Positions 25,687 through 33,904 of a DNA stretch of 64,000 nt are shown piece after piece. Source of the stretch: Marilutibacter penaei (GTDB lineage Bacteria; Pseudomonadota; Gammaproteobacteria; Xanthomonadales; Xanthomonadaceae). The notes below the pieces were generated by a model, which was not told where the DNA came from, made no database searches, and worked only from the letters and a program-made list of their open reading frames with translations. The stretch is taken from the NCBI RefSeq assembly GCF_014145395.1, contig NZ_JACHTE010000005.1:124001-188000 (forward strand), given 5' to 3'. How positions within the stretch are numbered: the first letter of the stretch is position 1; each line of letters starts with the position of its first letter. A program made the translations under genes and the position numbers.

Positions 25687-26481
25687 CTACACCGCCACCG
25701 GCGCCTTGATGGCCGGGTGCGGGTCGTAGTCCTCGATCGCGATGTCCTCGTAGCGGAAGCCGAAGATGTCGGTCACATCCGGGTTGAGGCGCAGCACGGG
25801 CAGCGGACGCGGCGTGCGCGAGAGCTGCTCGCGCGCCTGCTCGAAATGGTTCGAGTACAGGTGCGCATCGCCGAGTGTATGCACGAAATCACCCACGCCC
25901 AGCCCGCAGACCTGCGCCACCATGTGCGTGAGCAGCGCGTAGCTGGCGATGTTGAACGGGACGCCGAGGAAGATGTCGCCGCTGCGCTGGTAGAGCTGGC
26001 AGCTCAGCTTCCCGTCGACCACGTAGAACTGGAACATCGTGTGGCAGGGCATCAGCGCCATGCGCGGCAGGTCGGCCACGTTCCACGCGCTGACGATCAG
26101 TCGGCGCGAGTCCGGGTTGCGGCGGATCTCGTCGACGACCCAGCGGATCTGGTCCACCTCGCCGCCGTTGCCATCCGGCCAGTGCCGCCACTGGTGACCG
26201 TACACCGGTCCGAGATTGCCGTCGGCATCCGCCCATTCGTCCCAGATCGAGACCTTGTGGTCCTTCAGGTACGCGATGTTGGTGTCGCCCTGCAGGAACC
26301 ACAGCAGCTCGTGCACGATCGAGCGCAGGTGCAGCTTCTTGGTCGTGAGCAGCGGGAAGCCTTCGGACAGGTCGAAGCGCATCTGCCAGCCGAATACGCT
26401 GCGCGTGCCGGTACCGGTCCGGTCGCCCTTGTCGCTGCCCTTCTCGAGGACGTGCTGGAGCAGGTCGAGGTACTGGCGCAT
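25687..26481 (-). CDS. thyA: Thymidylate synthase
   Basis: ThyA methylates dUMP to dTMP using methylene-tetrahydrofolate. At 264 residues it has the exact length of the E. coli type. Seen: [12 protein letters not shown], the catalytic [11 protein letters not shown] with its Cys near residue 146, [23 protein letters not shown], and the C-terminal tail ending IKAPVAV, whose last residues close the active site. It begins three bases after the lgt stop, and folA follows 11 bases later, a tight operon. Confidence 0.97.
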   Translation of the reverse strand: MRQYLDLLQHVLEKGSDKGDRTGTGTRSVFGWQMRFDLSEGFPLLTTKKLHLRSIVHELLWFLQGDTNIAYLKDHKVSIWDEWADADGNLGPVYGHQWRHWPDGNGGEVDQIRWVVDEIRRNPDSRRLIVSAWNVADLPRMALMPCHTMFQFYVVDGKLSCQLYQRSGDIFLGVPFNIASYALLTHMVAQVCGLGVGDFVHTLGDAHLYSNHFEQAREQLSRTPRPLPVLRLNPDVTDIFGFRYEDIAIEDYDPHPAIKAPVAV

Positions 26482-26484
26482 CGG

Positions 26485-27366
26485 TCAGGCTCCGCGGCCG
26501 GGGGACGCAGGCGAGAGCACGGGGGCGCCGCGTGATTTCCAAAGCAGGAACAGGCCCAGCAGGACCAGCGGCAGGCTCAGGACCTGGCCCATCGTCAACC
26601 AGCCGAACGCCAGGTAGCCGAGCTGCGCATCCGGCACGCGGACGAATTCGACGAGGAACCGGAACGCGCCGTACAGCAGCGCGAACAGGCCCGACACGGC
26701 ATACCGCGGTCGGGGCTGGCTGGAGAACCACCACAGCGCGACGAACATCACCAGCCCCTCCAGTGCCGCCTGGTAAAGCTGCGACGGATGGCGCGCGAAT
26801 GCGTCCAGCGCACCGTTGGCATGCAGCTCGCGCAAGCGCTCCATCGGGAGCCCGGCGAAGCGTTCCGGCAGACCGTTCGGGAAGACGACGCCCCAGCCCG
26901 CGCCGGTCTCCTTGCCCCACAGCTCGCCACCGATGTAGTTGCCCAGTCGCCCGAAGCCCAGCCCCGGTGGCACCAGCGGCGCGACGAAATCAATGACGTC
27001 GAAGAAGTGCAGTCCATTGCGCCGCGCCCACCACCAGGACGCGACCAGTACGCCGATCAGGCCCCCGTGGAAACTCATGCCGCCCTGCCAGATGCGGAAC
27101 AGCATGAGCGGGTCCTCGAGCAGGGCTTCGAACCCATAGAAGAACACCCAGCCCAGGCGTCCGCCGAGCACGACACCGAGCATGGCGTAGAAGAGGAGAT
27201 CGCCGAAGCCCTGCTCGTCCACCCCGGGCAAGCGCCCCGCGCGCACCCGTATGCGACCCAGCCACCAGGCCGCCAGGAAACCGAGCAGGTACATGATCCC
27301 GTACCAGTGGACGCTCACGGGCCCGACGTGGAAGGCGATCGGGTCGATCTGGTGCAGGACGGTCAT
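26485..27366 (-). CDS. lgt: Prolipoprotein diacylglyceryl transferase
   Basis: Lgt moves diacylglycerol from phosphatidylglycerol to the lipobox cysteine of prolipoproteins, the first step in the maturation of the several lipoproteins coded in this window. The 293-residue inner-membrane protein has about seven hydrophobic helices. The signatures [10 protein letters not shown] and [13 protein letters not shown] (the Lgt motif near residue 140) and the later HPSQLYQA are clear. ATG at 27366; CGGAG lies about 11 bases upstream. A CACAAT hexamer (27402-27407, minus) may be the -10 box. First gene of lgt-thyA-folA. Confidence 0.96.
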   Translation of the reverse strand: MTVLHQIDPIAFHVGPVSVHWYGIMYLLGFLAAWWLGRIRVRAGRLPGVDEQGFGDLLFYAMLGVVLGGRLGWVFFYGFEALLEDPLMLFRIWQGGMSFHGGLIGVLVASWWWARRNGLHFFDVIDFVAPLVPPGLGFGRLGNYIGGELWGKETGAGWGVVFPNGLPERFAGLPMERLRELHANGALDAFARHPSQLYQAALEGLVMFVALWWFSSQPRPRYAVSGLFALLYGAFRFLVEFVRVPDAQLGYLAFGWLTMGQVLSLPLVLLGLFLLWKSRGAPVLSPASPGRGA

Positions 27367-27436
27367 GCGGACGACGCGCTCCGGTTGGCGGGAACCCGCC
27401 TATTGTGCCCCAGCCGCGTGCGCTTCCGGGGTGCGA

Positions 27437-27937
27437 TCACAGCAGGTGCGGATCGTCGGGGAGTTCGTTCGTATCCGCCTCGTCCGCCTCGCGGGGAAAG
27501 TGTCGGGCGGCCAGGTCAGACAGCGCCTCGATCGCCTCGACCACGGCGGCGTCCGCATCGCCCGCCCGCAGCCTGTCGGCCATGCGTTCGCAGACGCCCC
27601 GCCACTGTGCATCGCTGACCCGCCCGTCAAAGCCGCGGTCCGCGACGATCTCGATACGGTGGTCGGCCAGCAGCAGGTACAGCAGCACGCCGTTGTTCGC
27701 TTCCGTATCCCATACGCCGAGCCGTGCGAACACCGCCTGCGCCTCCGCGCGCGCGTCCACGCCCGCCCACACCGCCGCGGGGGACAGCGCGGACTCCACG
27801 GCGAAGCAGATCTCGGCGCGATGGCGACGCTCGCCGGCCACCACGGCGGCGGTGATGCGCTTCAGGCGATCCTCGGGGAACAGGCGCCGCGAGGAAGGCG
27901 CGAACAGGTGGCGGAACAGTCGGCCCAGGCGTGCCAT
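27437..27937 (-). CDS. TPM-domain protein, short form
   Basis: A 166-residue protein with a TPM domain (PF04536 type). Seen: FPEDRLKRITAAVVAGERRHRAEICFAVE at the start of the domain, then V.D.EANNGVLLYLLLADHRIEIVADRGFDGRV near residue 90-120. It has no signal peptide, no membrane helices and no Gly-rich tail, unlike its upstream neighbour, which has the same domain. GTG at 27943 is an alternative start; ATG at 27937 is preferred because GAGGTG is correctly placed. Last gene of lemA-TPM-TPM. TPM proteins are linked to photosystem repair in plants, but their role in bacteria is unclear. Confidence 0.85.
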   Translation of the reverse strand: MARLGRLFRHLFAPSSRRLFPEDRLKRITAAVVAGERRHRAEICFAVESALSPAAVWAGVDARAEAQAVFARLGVWDTEANNGVLLYLLLADHRIEIVADRGFDGRVSDAQWRGVCERMADRLRAGDADAAVVEAIEALSDLAARHFPREADEADTNELPDDPHLL

Positions 27938-27944
27938 GGTCACC

Positions 27945-28868
27945 TCACCAGCTCCCGGAGGCGCCGCCGCCCCCGCTCATGCCACCGCCCCCGGACCAGC
28001 CGCCGCCGAACCCACCGGAGGACCCGCCTCCCCAGCCGCCACCGAGTCCCGGGCCGCCGAAACCACCCCAGCCACGGTCGCGCGCGTAGCGTCCACCTCG
28101 CCCACCTCCGCCTCCACCGCCGAGGCCCGCGATGCCGACGAGGAAACCGACCAGTCCGCCGAACCCGCCCACGAGCCACGCCGAAGAGAGCCACCACGCG
28201 GCACCCGCGGACAGCCCGCCGCCGATCACGCCGCGCGGCACCGCGGGCAGCCGGGCCAGCATGACCCGGGCCAGTTGCGCGACGAAGAACGCCGCCACCA
28301 GCCCGAGCAGCCAGTTCCCGGAGCCAGGCCTCCGGGGCTCCGGCGCCATCGGCGCGGGCAAGGGCTCGCCCTCGATCAACCCTGCCAGCACCGCGCTGGC
28401 GTCACCGATTCCCCCCGCGTAATCCCCCTGTCGGAACTTCGGCACGAGGTACTCCTGGATCACCCGGTGCGCGGTCGCATCCGGGATGGCGCCCTCCAGT
28501 CCGTAGCCGACCTCGATGCGGACCCGCCGGTCGTCCTTGGCGACCACCAGCAGCACGCCGTCGTCGACCCCCTCGCGCCCCAGCCTCCACGCGTCGAACG
28601 CCCGGACCGCGTACTGTGCGATGTCTTCCGGCTGGGTACTCGGCACGATCAGCACCTGCAGCTGGCTGCCCTTGCGCCGCTGCAGGTCCCGGGCTCGGGT
28701 CTCCAGCGCCTGCCGGGCAGCAGGATCGAGCGTCGCGGTGGTGTCGACGACCGGGGAGTCCAGCGCAGGCAGCGGTGCCAGCGCCTGCGCGGCGGCCGGC
28801 CCGGGGCTGCACAGCGCCAGCGCGGCCACCAGCCAGACGACGACCGCGCTGACCCCTGTCGGGCGCAT
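27945..28868 (-). CDS. TPM-domain membrane protein with Gly-rich tail (YgcG-like)
   Basis: A 307-residue exported membrane protein. A signal peptide (to about residue 27) is followed by a TPM domain (residues about 40-165: V.DTT.TLDPAARQALETRARDLQRRKGSQLQVLIVP ... DDGVLLVVAKDDRRVRIEVGYGLEGAIPD), then two or three hydrophobic helices near 185-245 and an extreme Gly/Ser/Trp tail of about 60 residues. This domain order is common next to lemA. Its start is four bases after the lemA stop and its own stop is seven bases before the next TPM gene, so the three form an operon. Confidence 0.88.
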   Translation of the reverse strand: MRPTGVSAVVVWLVAALALCSPGPAAAQALAPLPALDSPVVDTTATLDPAARQALETRARDLQRRKGSQLQVLIVPSTQPEDIAQYAVRAFDAWRLGREGVDDGVLLVVAKDDRRVRIEVGYGLEGAIPDATAHRVIQEYLVPKFRQGDYAGGIGDASAVLAGLIEGEPLPAPMAPEPRRPGSGNWLLGLVAAFFVAQLARVMLARLPAVPRGVIGGGLSAGAAWWLSSAWLVGGFGGLVGFLVGIAGLGGGGGGGRGGRYARDRGWGGFGGPGLGGGWGGGSSGGFGGGWSGGGGMSGGGGASGSW

Positions 28869-28872
28869 CGGC

Positions 28873-29511
28873 TCAGCCGCCGGGTGGCGTGTTCTGGCCG
28901 AAGTCGACGGTCGGGGCCTGCTGGATCTCCGCCTCGTTCTCCACGCTGAAATTCGGCCTGCGATCGTAGCCGAACACCATCGCCGTCAAGTTGGTCGGGA
29001 AGCGGCGGATGTAGGTGTTGTAGTCCTGCACGGCCTGGATGTAGCGCTGGCGCTCCACCGTGATGCGGTTCTCCGTGCCTTCAAGCTGCGCCTGCAGTTG
29101 CAGGAAGTTCTGGTCGGCCTTGAGCTGGGGATAGTTCTCGCTGACCAGCAGCAGGCGGCCGATCGCGCTCTGCAGCTGCCCCTGCGCCTGCTGGAACTGT
29201 TCCAGAGACGCCGCGTCGCTGGCATCGACATTGATGCTCCCGACCTTCGAACGCGCCTCGGTCACCGCGGTGAACACCTGCTCTTCGTGCGCGGCGTACC
29301 CTTTCACCGTCGCCACGAGGTTCGGCACGAGGTCGGCGCGGCGCTGGTAGACATTCAGCACCTGCGACCAGGCGGCGTCGACCGCCTCGTCCTTCTGCTG
29401 GATGGTGTTGTAGCCGCAGCCCGCCAGCACCAGGGCCATGCAGGCCACGACCAGGCCCCTCAGGAGCGCGGGCCCCCGCGCGAAGACGCGTGCAGTACGG
29501 GTGGCATCCAT
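28873..29511 (-). CDS. lemA: LemA-family lipoprotein
   Basis: A 212-residue LemA protein with a lipoprotein signal ending in LAGC (LAGCGYNTIQQKDEAVDAAWSQVLNVYQRR). The core is a long antiparallel helical bundle: NVYQRRADLVPNLVATVKGYAAHEEQVF, then ARSKVG, QQAQGQLQSAIGRLLLVSENYP and the closing YNTYIRRFPTN. The start at 29511 has GAGGAT upstream and gives a proper signal peptide. LemA works with TPM proteins in several bacteria by genomic association; the reaction, if any, is unknown. Confidence 0.92.
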   Translation of the reverse strand: MDATRTARVFARGPALLRGLVVACMALVLAGCGYNTIQQKDEAVDAAWSQVLNVYQRRADLVPNLVATVKGYAAHEEQVFTAVTEARSKVGSINVDASDAASLEQFQQAQGQLQSAIGRLLLVSENYPQLKADQNFLQLQAQLEGTENRITVERQRYIQAVQDYNTYIRRFPTNLTAMVFGYDRRPNFSVENEAEIQQAPTVDFGQNTPPGG

Positions 29512-29609
29512 GGCGGCGATCCTCGCGAAGCGGACGATGCTGCCGATTGCACCACCACGCCGCTGCCCGTGCAACGGCGTGCCGTCACGCGCCCCTCACC
29601 TGCCGGCGG

Positions 29610-30344
29610 CTAGACGCGGCCGAGGCGTTCGCGCTCGCGTCGCTTGGCCCACAGGTTCAGGCACTCGACCAGCGCCGAGAACCCCATGGCCCCATAGATG
29701 TATCCGCGCGGGATGTGCTGGTCGAAGCCCTCGCCGATCAGGTAGATGCCCACCAGCACGATGAAGGCCAGCGCCAGCATCTTGACGGTCGGATTGTGGT
29801 CGATGAACTGGCCGAGCGGACGGGCCGCGAGCAGCATGACGCCCACGGCCAGCAGGATCGCGAACACCATGATGATGCGCTCGTCCGCCAGGCCCACCGC
29901 GGCGATCACCGAATCCAGCGAGAACACGATGTCGATCACCGCGATCTGCGCGATGACCATGCCGAAGGACGCGGCCGGGCGCGCGTGGACATCCTCGGAG
30001 TCGGGCTCGCCGGCGATGAGATCGCGGATCTCCATGCCGCCCTTCACGAGCAGGAAGCCGCCACCGACGATCAGCACGAGATCGCGCATCGAGATGCCCT
30101 GGCCGAACACGCTGAACAGGTCGTGCGTCAGCCCCGCCAGCCACGCCAGCGTCAACAGCAGGCAGATGCGGGTGACGCAGGCCACGGCAATGCCGAACTT
30201 GCGCGCGACCTCGCGACGCTGCGGCGGCAGCTTGCTCACCGCGATCGAAATGAACACCAGGTTGTCGATGCCCAGCACGATCTCGATCGCGCTCAGCGTG
30301 AGAAGGGTGATCCAGGCGTTCGGATCGGTCAGCAGTTCAAACAC
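29610..30344 (-). CDS. TerC-family integral membrane protein
   Basis: A 244-residue membrane protein with about seven helices and the two TerC signatures: EIVLGIDNLVFISI near residue 20 and IDIVFSLDSVIAAVGLA near 135, each with Asp/Glu placed for metal binding. TerC proteins take part in metal (manganese) efflux and in metallation of exported proteins. The GTG at 30344 gives the usual TerC N-terminus MFELLTDPNAW. A TAGAAT box (30383-30388, minus) overlaps the stop of dgkA and would start transcription about 32 bases before the GTG. Confidence 0.9.
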   Translation of the reverse strand: MFELLTDPNAWITLLTLSAIEIVLGIDNLVFISIAVSKLPPQRREVARKFGIAVACVTRICLLLTLAWLAGLTHDLFSVFGQGISMRDLVLIVGGGFLLVKGGMEIRDLIAGEPDSEDVHARPAASFGMVIAQIAVIDIVFSLDSVIAAVGLADERIIMVFAILLAVGVMLLAARPLGQFIDHNPTVKMLALAFIVLVGIYLIGEGFDQHIPRGYIYGAMGFSALVECLNLWAKRRERERLGRV

Positions 30345-30385
30345 GGGTCCGGGGCTTCCGCAGCAGATTCAGCAGGGTGCCAATT

Positions 30386-30766
30386 CTAGAGCAGGCGGGG
30401 CAGGAGGATGAGGCCCCAGACCAGGAGGACGTTCATCATCATCGCGAACACGGCCGCCGAGCCCATGTCCTTGGCCCGGCCTGCGAGGACGTGGTGGTCG
30501 TCGCCAAAGCGCGCGATCACCGCCTCGATGGCCGAATTCAACAGTTCCGCGCCCAGCACCATGATCAGGCTGCCGATCAGCAGCGCACGCTCCACGCCGC
30601 TGGTGCCGAGCCAGGCGCCCAGCGGCGCCAGCACCACGAACAGATAGACCTCCAGCCGGAACGAGGATTCGTGCAGCCAGGCGGCCTTGAGCCCCTGCAT
30701 CGACCACACGGTGGCCTTGAAGACGCGACCGGGGCCGCGGGGAAGGTGTCCGAACTCGTCGGCCAT
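30386..30766 (-). CDS. dgkA: Diacylglycerol kinase (DgkA type)
   Basis: DgkA phosphorylates diacylglycerol in the inner membrane, recycling the lipid left by osmoregulated glucan and LPS synthesis. The 126-residue protein has three hydrophobic helices and the active-site phrase GAELLNSAIEAVIARFGDDHHVLAGRAKDMGSAAV. The ATG at 30766 follows GAGAGG; the longer in-frame reading is not coding-like. A CAGAAT hexamer (30828-30833, minus) could be the -10 box. An amphipathic N-terminal stretch (PGRVFKATVWSMQGLKAAW) is typical. Confidence 0.93.
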   Translation of the reverse strand: MADEFGHLPRGPGRVFKATVWSMQGLKAAWLHESSFRLEVYLFVVLAPLGAWLGTSGVERALLIGSLIMVLGAELLNSAIEAVIARFGDDHHVLAGRAKDMGSAAVFAMMMNVLLVWGLILLPRLL

Positions 30767-30861
30767 GGCGCCTCTCTCGGGTAACGGGAAGGAAGCGCCG
30801 GCACCGGGCCGCCGCGCGACGCGCGCAATTCTGCCACAGGCAGGTTGCGACTCCGCGACGC

Positions 30862-31890
30862 TCAGTCGTCTTCTTCGTGGATGGCGGTGCCGCGGCTGCC
30901 GTCGGGATGGATCCACCCCCGGAACATGCTGCCGCTATTGAACGGCATGGCGATGTTGCCCTCACGGTCCAGGGCGATGGCGCCTCCGTCGCCGCCTGCC
31001 GCCGGGACGACGCGGTTGACGACCTCGCCGGCCGCGTCCGCGAGCGTATCGCCACGGTAGGCCACCCGCGCGCAGATATCGTGGGCCACCGCGTTGCGGA
31101 TGTAGAACTCGCCCCAGCCGGTGCCTGACACGCCGCAGCGATCATCCGCCCAGGTCCCCGCCCCGATCACGGGGGCATCGCCCACCCGTCCGAAGCGCTT
31201 GTTGGTCATGCCACCGGTGCTGGTCCCGGCGGCAATGTGCCCCTGCCTGTCGAGGGCCACGGCACCCACCGTGCCGAAATACGCGGGGGCATCGTCGGCC
31301 AGGACCGCGGCCGGATCGCGGGCCTCTTTCTCGCGCGCCTGCTCCAGTGCGCGCCGACGCTGTTCGGTGTCGAACCACCCGTTGGGCACGCGTTCGATCT
31401 CGGGGCGCGTGTCCGCGAACGCTTCCGCGCCCTGCCCGGCCATCATCACGTGGGGGCTGTGCTCCATCACCGCGCGCGCCAGCAGGATCGGGCTGCGCAC
31501 GGTGCTCACGCCCGCCACCGCACCCGCGCGCCGGGTGTGCCCCTCCATCAGGGAGGCGTCCAGTTCGTGCCCGCCGACCGCATTGAAGACCGCGCCCTTG
31601 CCCGCGTTGAAGCGCGGGGACTCTTCCAGCACCCGGATGGCGGCCTGCACGGCGTCGAGGGCGGCGCCTCCGCCGGCGAGAACGCGGTTGCCGGCGTCCA
31701 GCGCCTCGTCGAGCGTCGCATGCACCTCACGCAGGTCGTCGTCGCTGAGCGACGCCTTGGGTACGAACCCGGCGCCGCCGTGGATCACCAGGGCGGTCCT
31801 GCCCGCCTGCGTCGCCGCAGCCGGAGGGCCGTCCTGGGCCAGGGCGGCGGGAACCAGGGCCGCGAGGGCAAGCGGGAACAGCAGGCGCAT
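30862..31890 (-). CDS. Exported isoaspartyl peptidase / plant-type L-asparaginase
   Basis: A 342-residue Ntn-hydrolase precursor. A signal peptide (MRLLFPLALAALVPAALA) sends it to the periplasm, unlike the cytoplasmic E. coli IaaA. The alpha part begins LVIHGGAGFV and has NAGKGAVFN; self-cleavage is expected before Thr207 in the motif FGTVGAVALD, giving the catalytic N-terminal Thr. The beta part has AGTSTGGM..K.FGRVGDAPVIGAGTWAD, then SGTGWGE. These enzymes hydrolyse isoaspartyl dipeptides and asparagine. It is 89 bases after the ABC permease gene on the same strand and may be its last, loosely attached partner. Confidence 0.92.
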   Translation of the reverse strand: MRLLFPLALAALVPAALAQDGPPAAATQAGRTALVIHGGAGFVPKASLSDDDLREVHATLDEALDAGNRVLAGGGAALDAVQAAIRVLEESPRFNAGKGAVFNAVGGHELDASLMEGHTRRAGAVAGVSTVRSPILLARAVMEHSPHVMMAGQGAEAFADTRPEIERVPNGWFDTEQRRRALEQAREKEARDPAAVLADDAPAYFGTVGAVALDRQGHIAAGTSTGGMTNKRFGRVGDAPVIGAGTWADDRCGVSGTGWGEFYIRNAVAHDICARVAYRGDTLADAAGEVVNRVVPAAGGDGGAIALDREGNIAMPFNSGSMFRGWIHPDGSRGTAIHEEDD

Positions 31891-31979
31891 CGGTCGTCTC
31901 CGTGGGTGCCGACGCAGCATACCCCCCGCTGCCAACGCGGGCACCCTGCCCCATGCCGGCCGAGCGAAGCATGCCGGAG

Positions 31980-33215
31980 CTACTGCTGCCTCAACGCCTC
32001 GATCGGATCGAGTTGCGATGCCTTGCGCGCGGGGTAATAGCCGAAGAAGAGCCCCGTGGCGATGGAGAAACCGGCCGCGAGGCCGATCACCTGCCCGTTC
32101 AGCGCAACCGGCAACGAGCCCAGTCGGCCCACCACCAGGGCGCCGACGATCCCGATCGCGATGCCGAGCGCGCCGCCGATCAGCGAGATCAGCATGGCCT
32201 CGGCGAGGAACTGCCTGCGCACGTCGGACGGTCCGGCGCCCACCGCCATGCGCAGGCCGATCTCGCGGATGCGCTCGGTCACCGACACCAGCATGATGTT
32301 CATGATGCCGATGCCGCCCACGACCAGCGAGATGGTCGCCACCGCGCCCAGCAGCAGCGACATCAGCCGGGTGGTGGCGGTCCGCGTCTCGATGATCTCG
32401 GCGATGTTCCGCACGCGGAAATCGTCCTCGGCCCCCGGCTGTATGCGATGCCGCTGGCGCAGCAGGGCCTCCACCTCGCCCTGCACGTAGCCCAGGTCGT
32501 CGGGATGCGCCACGCCCAGCGTGATCTGCTGGACCGCACCGGGCGGCAGGGCCATCGCCCCCATCAGGCGGCGCCGTGCCGTTTCCAGCGGCACCAGCAT
32601 GATGTCGTCCTGGTCCTGCCCCCAGCCGCCCTGTCCCTTCGATTTGAGGGTGCCGGCCACGGTGAAGGGCACGCGACCGATACGGATCGTCTGCCCGACC
32701 GCCTCGGCATCGCCGAACAGCTCGCGCCGCACGGTGTCGCCCAGGATCACCGTCTTGGTGCCGGCGCCGTAGTCGCGGGGCTCGAAGGCCGCTCCGGTCG
32801 CCATCTCCCACTGTTCGATGGCGAAGAAATCCGGCTGGACCCCCTGCCACTGGCTCGACCAGTTGCGCTCCGCGAACACCACCTGGCTGCCGCCGCGCAA
32901 GGTGGCGGCCACGTACTCCACTTCCGGGATCTCTTGGCGGATCGCCTCGGCGTCGTCCTCGTCGATCGTGTAGAAACTGTCGGCACTCATCCGTGCGCCG
33001 CCCATGCGACGGTCGGCGCCCGGACTGATGTCCAGCCGGTTGGAGCCCAGGCCCGATACCAGCTTGTCGATCTCGGCCTGGGTGCCCTGGCCCACCGAGA
33101 CCATCACGATCACCGCGGCGATGCCGATGATCACGCCGAGCGAGGTCAACGCGCTGCGGACCCAGTTCCCGCGCAACGCGAACACCGCGGTGCGGATCAC
33201 CTCCATGAAATTCAT
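31980..33215 (-). CDS. MacB-type ABC transporter permease
   Basis: A 411-residue permease of the MacB/LolCE superfamily: one N-terminal helix (ALTSLGVIIGIAAVIVMVSVG), a large periplasmic domain (residues about 45-275), then three helices in the last 130 residues (VGGIGIMNIMLVSVTERIREIGLRMAVGA is the FtsX-type coupling region). MacB-type proteins do not move substrate through the membrane but drive export from the periplasm by mechanical action, together with a MacA-type adaptor and TolC. Start ATG at 33215 overlaps the ATPase stop (ATGA). Here ATPase and permease are separate genes, whereas E. coli MacB is one fused chain. Confidence 0.92.
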   Translation of the reverse strand: MNFMEVIRTAVFALRGNWVRSALTSLGVIIGIAAVIVMVSVGQGTQAEIDKLVSGLGSNRLDISPGADRRMGGARMSADSFYTIDEDDAEAIRQEIPEVEYVAATLRGGSQVVFAERNWSSQWQGVQPDFFAIEQWEMATGAAFEPRDYGAGTKTVILGDTVRRELFGDAEAVGQTIRIGRVPFTVAGTLKSKGQGGWGQDQDDIMLVPLETARRRLMGAMALPPGAVQQITLGVAHPDDLGYVQGEVEALLRQRHRIQPGAEDDFRVRNIAEIIETRTATTRLMSLLLGAVATISLVVGGIGIMNIMLVSVTERIREIGLRMAVGAGPSDVRRQFLAEAMLISLIGGALGIAIGIVGALVVGRLGSLPVALNGQVIGLAAGFSIATGLFFGYYPARKASQLDPIEALRQQ

Positions 33216-33904
33216 GCGACCACCCCGGCGTGCTCGTGCAGGCGCCCGTCGTGCATCTCCAGGACGCGATCGCAATGTTCGGCGACCCCCGGGTCGTGGG
33301 TGATCAACACAACGGTCTGTCCGGTGTCCTGCAGGCGTTTGAACAGCCCCAGGATCTCTTCGCCCGTGCGGCTGTCGAGCGCGCCGGTGGGCTCGTCCGC
33401 AAGCAGGATCGAGGGGCGGTTGACCAGGGCGCGCGCGATCGCCACCCGTTGCTGCTGCCCCCCGGACAGCTCGCCCGGGAGGTGGCCGGCGCGCTCGGCC
33501 AGGCCGACCTCGGACAGTGCCTCGCGGGCGCGCTCGAGGCGCTCCGGGCGTGGCACGCCGGCGTAGCCCATCGGCATCGCCACGTTCTCCAGCGCACTCA
33601 TGCGGCTGAGCAGGTTGAAGCCCTGGAACACGAAGCCGATCCTGTCCAGGCGCAAGCGTGCCCGCTGCTCAGCATCAAGGGTGGCGACGTCCACGCCGTC
33701 GCACAGGTACACGCCGCTGCTGGGCGTATCCAGGCACCCGATGAGGTTCATGAGGGTGGACTTTCCCGAGCCCGACGGGCCCATGATCGAGACCAGCTCG
33801 CCGCGGCCGATCGCCATGTCGACGTCGCGCAACGCGACCACCTCCGCCGGCGTGCCGGCCGAGTACACCTTGCCCAGCCCTTCGGTGCGGATGACCGCGG
33901 TCAT
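33212..33904 (-). CDS. MacB-type ABC transporter ATPase
   Basis: A 230-residue cytoplasmic ABC ATPase that powers the permease coded just downstream. Walker A GPSGSGKST is near residue 42, the Q-loop near FVFQGFNLLSRMSALENV, the signature LSGGQQQR near 145, Walker B SILLADEPTGALDS and the H-loop LITHD near 200. The sequence is closest to the LolD/MacB group. ATG at 33904 overlaps the adaptor stop; its TGA overlaps the permease ATG, so the three proteins are translationally coupled. Confidence 0.94.
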   Translation of the reverse strand: MTAVIRTEGLGKVYSAGTPAEVVALRDVDMAIGRGELVSIMGPSGSGKSTLMNLIGCLDTPSSGVYLCDGVDVATLDAEQRARLRLDRIGFVFQGFNLLSRMSALENVAMPMGYAGVPRPERLERAREALSEVGLAERAGHLPGELSGGQQQRVAIARALVNRPSILLADEPTGALDSRTGEEILGLFKRLQDTGQTVVLITHDPGVAEHCDRVLEMHDGRLHEHAGVVA

